Assembly (NCBI GenBank): GCA_903854795.1
Contig: CAINXF010000133.1
Location: 1 to 6,351 of the forward strand
DNA: 6,351 nucleotides
Source: Candidatus Kerfeldbacteria bacterium
GTDB lineage: Bacteria; Patescibacteriota; Patescibacteriia; SBBC01
Direction: 5' to 3'
Of the stretch, positions 4,842 through 6,351 are shown piece by piece. The position numbers were made by a program, and so were the translations under genes. The stretch's first letter is position 1. The number at the start of each line of letters is the position of its first letter. The notes under the pieces are model-generated. The model ran no database searches and was not told the origin of the DNA. It saw only the letters and a program-made list of their open reading frames with translations.

Positions 4842-5228
4842 ATGGATGTGGACACAATCGGTGGCTTCAGCGAAGCCCGTCCAGACTGTCGAGGATGCGG
4901 GCAAGAATTGGTCATCGAAAACGCATGGATGACGGACGGATGTCCATGCAATTCAGCCTTGGGCGTAAACAGTATGAACGAAACGCGATGGCGCCTTCTG
5001 ATGGAACTCCAACAGCAGCAGTCACGTGAAAATGAGAAGCTCAAGCAACTCGCAAAACAGGTCGCAGAAAGCAACACGATGCTTCGCAAGATTCTGTGTC
5101 ACGTCGCCGGCAGAATTGCCATCAAGGCCAAAGAGGATGCTGGATTTGCCACGCACGTCAAAGCTCAATGGGAGGATGTCAAGGTGGATGAAGCGTGGGT
5201 TGAGTTTTGTCTGAGTGAACGGAAATAA
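4842..5228 (+). CDS. N-terminal zinc-knuckle plus coiled-coil protein
   Basis: 128 residues from ATG 4842, with AGAGGGG (4825-4831) 10 bases upstream; GTG 4836 is too close to it. Residues 16-36 give C16-x2-C19-x14-C34-x-C36 (DCRGCGQELV ... DGCPCN), a probable small zinc site. Residues 48-85 form a Gln/Glu/Lys-rich coiled coil (LMELQQQQSRENEKLKQLAK) that suggests dimerisation. The C-terminal part ends in WEDVKVDEAWVEFCLSERK. I do not recognise the family. Metal site plus coiled coil would suit an adaptor binding a partner protein or nucleic acid. A late internal start at ATG 4974 would yield the coiled-coil part alone. Confidence 0.7.
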   Translation: MDVDTIGGFSEARPDCRGCGQELVIENAWMTDGCPCNSALGVNSMNETRWRLLMELQQQQSRENEKLKQLAKQVAESNTMLRKILCHVAGRIAIKAKEDAGFATHVKAQWEDVKVDEAWVEFCLSERK

Positions 5229-5256
5229 CTGGATACCCATTTGGAGACTATGAAGC

Positions 5257-5472
5257 ATGTGGTGGGAAGCATTTTTGGGATTCATCGGATGGACCAATTC
5301 TCCATCTCCTCCAAGCAAGAAAACAATTGATTTTTGGAACGACCCAGTGAGGATTCGACGCGTCTGGGAAGACCAGTGTTGCGATTGTGGAAAGGAGCTT
5401 GACGGCTCCTATAAATGCAGTCGCTGCGGATTTGATTCGTATCCTGAAGTGAAGTCAGAAACAGGCTGTTGA
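5257..5472 (+). CDS. small zinc-ribbon protein
   Basis: 71 residues from ATG 5257, with GGAG (5242-5245) 11 bases upstream. The N-terminus is aromatic (MWWEAFLGFIGW). After a Pro/Ser/Lys stretch comes C41-x2-C44-x9-C54-x2-C57 (CCDCGKELDGSYKCSRCGF), the classic spacing of a compact rubredoxin-type zinc ribbon. The protein is otherwise featureless. It is the fourth Cys-cluster protein in a row and the last of that group. Such ribbons bind nucleic acid or protein partners; which applies here is unknown. Confidence 0.7.
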   Translation: MWWEAFLGFIGWTNSPSPPSKKTIDFWNDPVRIRRVWEDQCCDCGKELDGSYKCSRCGFDSYPEVKSETGC

Positions 5473-5507
5473 ACGGAACATATAAATTTCTATGAAAAGG
5501 GGAAAGT

Positions 5508-5711
5508 ATGGAGGAAATCAAGCTTACGCTGGAATTCAGGAGCGGGGACGACGTTCGGCAAAATTGGTTTCGTCTTCGCACGGCGAGCACGACCGTGTTT
5601 GAGGGGTATGAGCGCGACCTGGATATCATGCAGCGGTCGATCGTGAAAGAGTGTCTCGCTGCTCACGCGGAATCGATCGCTAAATTCGGAAAAAGTATTG
5701 CGACGAAATAG
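5508..5711 (+). CDS. 67-aa hypothetical protein
   Basis: ATG 5508 lies directly behind a strong AAGGGGAAAG site. The product starts with a strand (IKLTLEF), then a polar part, a second strand (WFRLRTASTTVFEGY) and a long amphipathic helix (DLDIMQRSIVKECLAAHAES and onward). Two strands and one helix form a compact fold plausible for a small phage protein. No motif recognised, and no Cys cluster, so the metal-binding series has ended. Confidence 0.65.
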   Translation: MEEIKLTLEFRSGDDVRQNWFRLRTASTTVFEGYERDLDIMQRSIVKECLAAHAESIAKFGKSIATK

Positions 5712-5729
5712 AGACTGGTACTCCATAAG

Positions 5730-5745
5730 TTCTGTGAGGTGAAAA
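5730..5745 (+). promoter_or_regulatory. repeated gene leader TTCTGTGAGG (also at 4506-4515)
   Basis: The 10-base string TTCTGTGAGG occurs at 5730-5739, 6 bases before ATG 5745, and again at 4506-4515, 9 bases before ATG 4524. Related strings stand before ATG 5508 (TTCTATGAAAAGG, 5488-5500) and ATG 4228 (TTCTGAG, 4210-4216). The 3' half is the Shine-Dalgarno, but the shared 5' part is not needed for ribosome binding. It may be a common recognition site or a trace of gene duplication with leaders. Confidence 0.4.
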
Positions 5746-6089
5746 TGAGATCTGCAAAACGAGAGATGCACGTCCTCGAAATTCGTCGAAATGGAGAGGT
5801 ATGGCAAAGGGCATCCGCGGGAATGTATCGCTATGCGATCGAGCGTTGCGAACTGGGTAATATCCACGAGTCTCTCATGTCCGCAGAAGAGGCTCACGTT
5901 GAAAACTATGGATCAATGGGAGTCGTCGAATTCTGGGTTGTGTCAAAATCTGTGACTGTTTACCGGACTGGATCGTTTCGAGATGTCATCGATCGGAACG
6001 CGACAACCAGGCGTGCCGAGCCGCGAGGAGATGTACAAAATCCTCAAGGCCCGAAGCGTGGAATTGCAGTCGTCGAAAAATGGTGGTGA
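5745..6089 (+). CDS. hypothetical protein, 114 aa; C-terminus uncertain
   Basis: ATG 5745 has GTGAGG (5734-5739) 5 bases upstream; GTG 5739 is part of that site. The N-terminal 75 residues look protein-like: a strand (MHVLEIRRNGEVWQRA), a helix (MYRYAIERCELG), HESLMSAEEAHVENYG and a strand pair (VVEFWVVSKSVTVYRTG). The last 35 residues overlap a different frame (5983-6129) that looks equally or more protein-like. The C-terminal tail, rich in Arg, Pro and Gly, may therefore be an extension by chance after loss of an earlier stop. No family recognised. Confidence 0.6.
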   Translation: MRSAKREMHVLEIRRNGEVWQRASAGMYRYAIERCELGNIHESLMSAEEAHVENYGSMGVVEFWVVSKSVTVYRTGSFRDVIDRNATTRRAEPRGDVQNPQGPKRGIAVVEKWW

Positions 6090-6129
6090 TGAAGATACCG
6101 CATCGTCCGTACCGTTAAATCTGGAGTGA
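5983..6129 (+). CDS. hidden 48-aa ORF overlapping the 3' end of the 5745 gene
   Basis: ATG 5983 to TGA 6127-6129. The product reads MSSIGTRQPGVPSREEMYKI and continues with a helix (LKARSVEL) and an acidic Ser/Asn tail ending in VPLNLE. The VPSREEMYKILKAR part is a convincing helical segment. The stop lies 3 bases before the next ATG (6133), with GGAG inside its last codons serving as Shine-Dalgarno for that gene. That is the spacing of a real upstream neighbour. The Shine-Dalgarno of this ORF itself is weak, so coupling to the preceding gene would be needed. Confidence 0.5.
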   Translation: MSSIGTRQPGVPSREEMYKILKARSVELQSSKNGGDEDTASSVPLNLE

Positions 6130-6132
6130 AAA

Positions 6133-6351
6133 ATGGATTCGATCTGCGGCGAAGTGCTTGAAGTAGGAAACTTCGATGGCGTACCAGGGGCAATCATCAA
6201 GTTGTCTGACGGGACCAAAGTGCGATGTGAGACGTCAGAGGTGTTGTGTCGGAGGGTCGCCAAGCGTTTGTATGAACAACTTCGTCTCGTCGGCGAATGG
6301 CGGCGGCATCCAGTTGGTGCCCCGTTCTACGCAAGTGACATTGACGACACC
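6133..6351 (+). CDS. partial CDS, beta-rich small domain, runs off right end
   Basis: ATG 6133 has GGAG about 6 bases upstream. Seventy-three codons are visible and the frame is open at the window's end. The pattern is strand-rich: GEVLEVG, then AIIKLSDGTKVRCETS, a helix (EVLCRRVAKRLYEQL) and a strand with W (RLVGEWRRHP), then FYASDIDD. Strand-turn-strand with D-G-T, helix, then V-x-G-x-W is a layout I have seen in small OB- or SH3-like phage-encoded proteins of unknown role. The end is missing, so the family cannot be settled. Confidence 0.65.
   Translation, partial: MDSICGEVLEVGNFDGVPGAIIKLSDGTKVRCETSEVLCRRVAKRLYEQLRLVGEWRRHPVGAPFYASDIDDT

Overview
The window looks like the early regulatory and replication module of a prophage, phage or related integrated element. 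Apart from one doubtful small leftward ORF at the far left, every gene supported here reads rightward. The genes are short, closely packed and often joined by 4-bp ATGA-type overlaps. Recognisable families are typical of phage early regions: a KilAC-like antirepressor C-terminal domain, a CsrA homologue, a Cro/CI-type (XRE) repressor-like protein, a replication-initiator-like protein, a second HTH protein and a PD-(D/E)XK-type nuclease. No structural, packaging, integrase or lysis gene is visible. The host cannot be fixed from sequence alone. The moderate GC content, frequent GTG starts, CsrA-like protein and style of the 378-aa replication-like protein remind me of Planctomycetota elements; this is an inference of low to moderate confidence.

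Layout. Positions 1-280 hold no confident gene: a possible 33-aa leftward ORF, then a GC-rich hairpin with a T-run (196-245). Positions 290-2974 hold a compact regulatory and replication block: a conserved phage-type small protein (290), KilAC-like protein (599), CsrA-like protein (931), XRE regulator (1164), small unknown (1409), replication-like protein (1615) and small HTH protein (2756). The linker of the replication gene carries a purine-rich strand with short tandem repeats that could be an origin, by analogy with lambda O/ori. Positions 3094-4164 hold an unknown (3094), two overlapping ORFs that look like one frame-broken gene (3326-3732), a nuclease (3593) and a 45-aa protein (4027).

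From about 4165 the style changes. Genes no longer overlap by 4 bp but are mostly separated by 28-54 bp leaders carrying their own Shine-Dalgarno sequences. Four successive genes (4228, 4524, 4842, 5257) encode small proteins with CxxC-type cysteine clusters. The first is built almost wholly of seven CxxC units at about 11-residue spacing. Unknown small proteins follow at 5508 and 5745, then a hidden 48-aa ORF (5983-6129), and a gene at 6133 that runs off the right end.

How the parts may work together (inference): the XRE and KilAC-like proteins would set the transcriptional switch. The CsrA-like protein could control translation by binding GGA-containing leaders, which several genes here have. 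The 1615, 2756 and 3593 products would serve replication and DNA processing. The Cys-rich cassette is probably a set of zinc-binding accessory proteins aimed at the host; its function is unknown.
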